This document shows positions 13,731-14,048 of a stretch of 14,048 nt of DNA, piece after piece. The notes beneath the pieces are model-generated. The model worked only from the letters and a program-made list of their open reading frames with translations, was not told where the DNA came from and ran no database searches. A program made the position numbers and the translations under genes. The DNA comes from Bacteroidales bacterium (lineage in GTDB: Bacteria; Bacteroidota; Bacteroidia; Bacteroidales; Bacteroidaceae): NCBI GenBank assembly GCA_004552195.1, contig SFPC01000051.1:1-14048 (forward strand), read 5' to 3'. Positions within the stretch are counted from its first letter, which is position 1. Each line of letters starts with the position of its first letter.

Positions 13731-14048
13731 TTCCTCCGCCTCGTCCGTCAGTTCCTCGGGCAGCGAAGCAGAAGGTGTGAGTCCTTTCTTTTTCCATCCC
13801 TCCAGCTGGCTCACGATGTTGCCTCGCCCCGTGGAAAGCTGGCGGAAGGCCTCGTCGTAGGTGCGCTGCAACTGGTTCAGGCCATTGCCGATTTTGACGA
13901 AATTCTGGGCAAAGGTGCTGAACTTCTTGTACAGCTTGTCCGCCGAACAGTAAATCTCGTTCACCGAGCGGCTTTGCAGTTCGCTCTGCCACAGGTTGTG
14001 CGCCAGCTGCAAGGCCATGAGCAGGTTGGTCGGGTTGATGAGGATGAT
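13728..14048 (-). CDS. rmuC: RmuC-family DNA recombination protein, C-terminal part
   Basis: Minus-strand frame open to the right edge: 106 residues of the C terminus are visible, beginning IILINPTNLLMALQLAHNLW. The block SPTNLL-like NPTNLLMAL, the ADKLYKKFSTFAQNFVKIGNGLNQLQRTYDEAFRQLSTGRGNIVSQLE stretch and the acidic tail match the end of RmuC, a predicted nuclease-like protein that limits recombination at inverted repeats and is proposed to act on DNA. The N-terminal coiled coil and most of the catalytic PD-(D/E)XK-like core lie outside the window. The visible helices around LYKKFS...LNQLQRTY are likely part of its terminal coiled coil. The repeat element starts right at its stop codon. 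Family call is firm; the role in E. coli is only partly known. Confidence 0.93.
   Translation of the reverse strand: MILINPTNLLMALQLAHNLWQSELQSRSVNEIYCSADKLYKKFSTFAQNFVKIGNGLNQLQRTYDEAFRQLSTGRGNIVSQLEGWKKKGLTPSASLPEELTDEAEE

Overview
The window reads as chromosomal DNA of a Bacteroidales member (Bacteroidota), probably Bacteroides- or Prevotella-like. This rests on the gene set (DUF2795, DUF4491, a lipoprotein type II glutaminyl cyclase, a two-domain amidotransferase/dipeptidase, a short SAM-methyltransferase-like protein ending in a QHYxVNY motif), on a promoter with the Bacteroidetes TTTG-N19-TAnnTTTG layout, and on weak use of Shine-Dalgarno sites. The genus cannot be fixed from this sequence alone.

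Layout. Position 2-127 is the 3' end of a plus-strand gene, perhaps a VirE/DUF3874-type protein, followed by a TCCGGATAA tandem repeat. From 208 to 6785 every gene is on the minus strand: SDR oxidoreductase, DUF2795 protein, PduO-type cobalamin adenosyltransferase, methyltransferase-like protein, flavodiiron protein FprA, and UvrA. A gene-free 832-base gap (6786-7617) holds a cluster of DnaA-box-like 9-mers, an 85% A+T tract and a local reversal of G/C skew, so I read it as a likely chromosomal replication origin. To its right, a TrmH/SpoU-family RNA methyltransferase and a Cof-type HAD phosphatase run on the plus strand and end at a very long hairpin terminator. From 9165 to the right edge the genes are again on the minus strand: SufE, glutaminyl cyclase lipoprotein, amidotransferase-dipeptidase fusion, DUF4491 membrane protein, Lrp/AsnC regulator and the 3' end of rmuC.

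Gene teamwork. Lrp, DUF4491 and the amidotransferase-dipeptidase are 25 and 16 bases apart behind one good promoter, so they look like one operon in which an amino-acid-sensing regulator may control turnover of gamma-glutamyl compounds and dipeptides. FprA (O2/NO reduction), SufE (Fe-S assembly), UvrA (nucleotide excision repair) and RmuC are stress and housekeeping functions typical of an anaerobe; they are not an obvious pathway together.

The most unusual structure besides the origin is a set of four intergenic short-unit repeat elements (142-198, 2616-2688, 3876-4005, 13591-13730). Each uses its own unit of 7-9 bases (7-mers paired into 14-mers in the third), and each begins at or close to the stop codon of a gene. 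Three are built as inverted arms around a non-repeat core. One runs into the 3' end of uvrA and supplies its stop codon. I do not know a named family for them. No tRNA, rRNA, CRISPR array, transposase or complete mobile element was seen.
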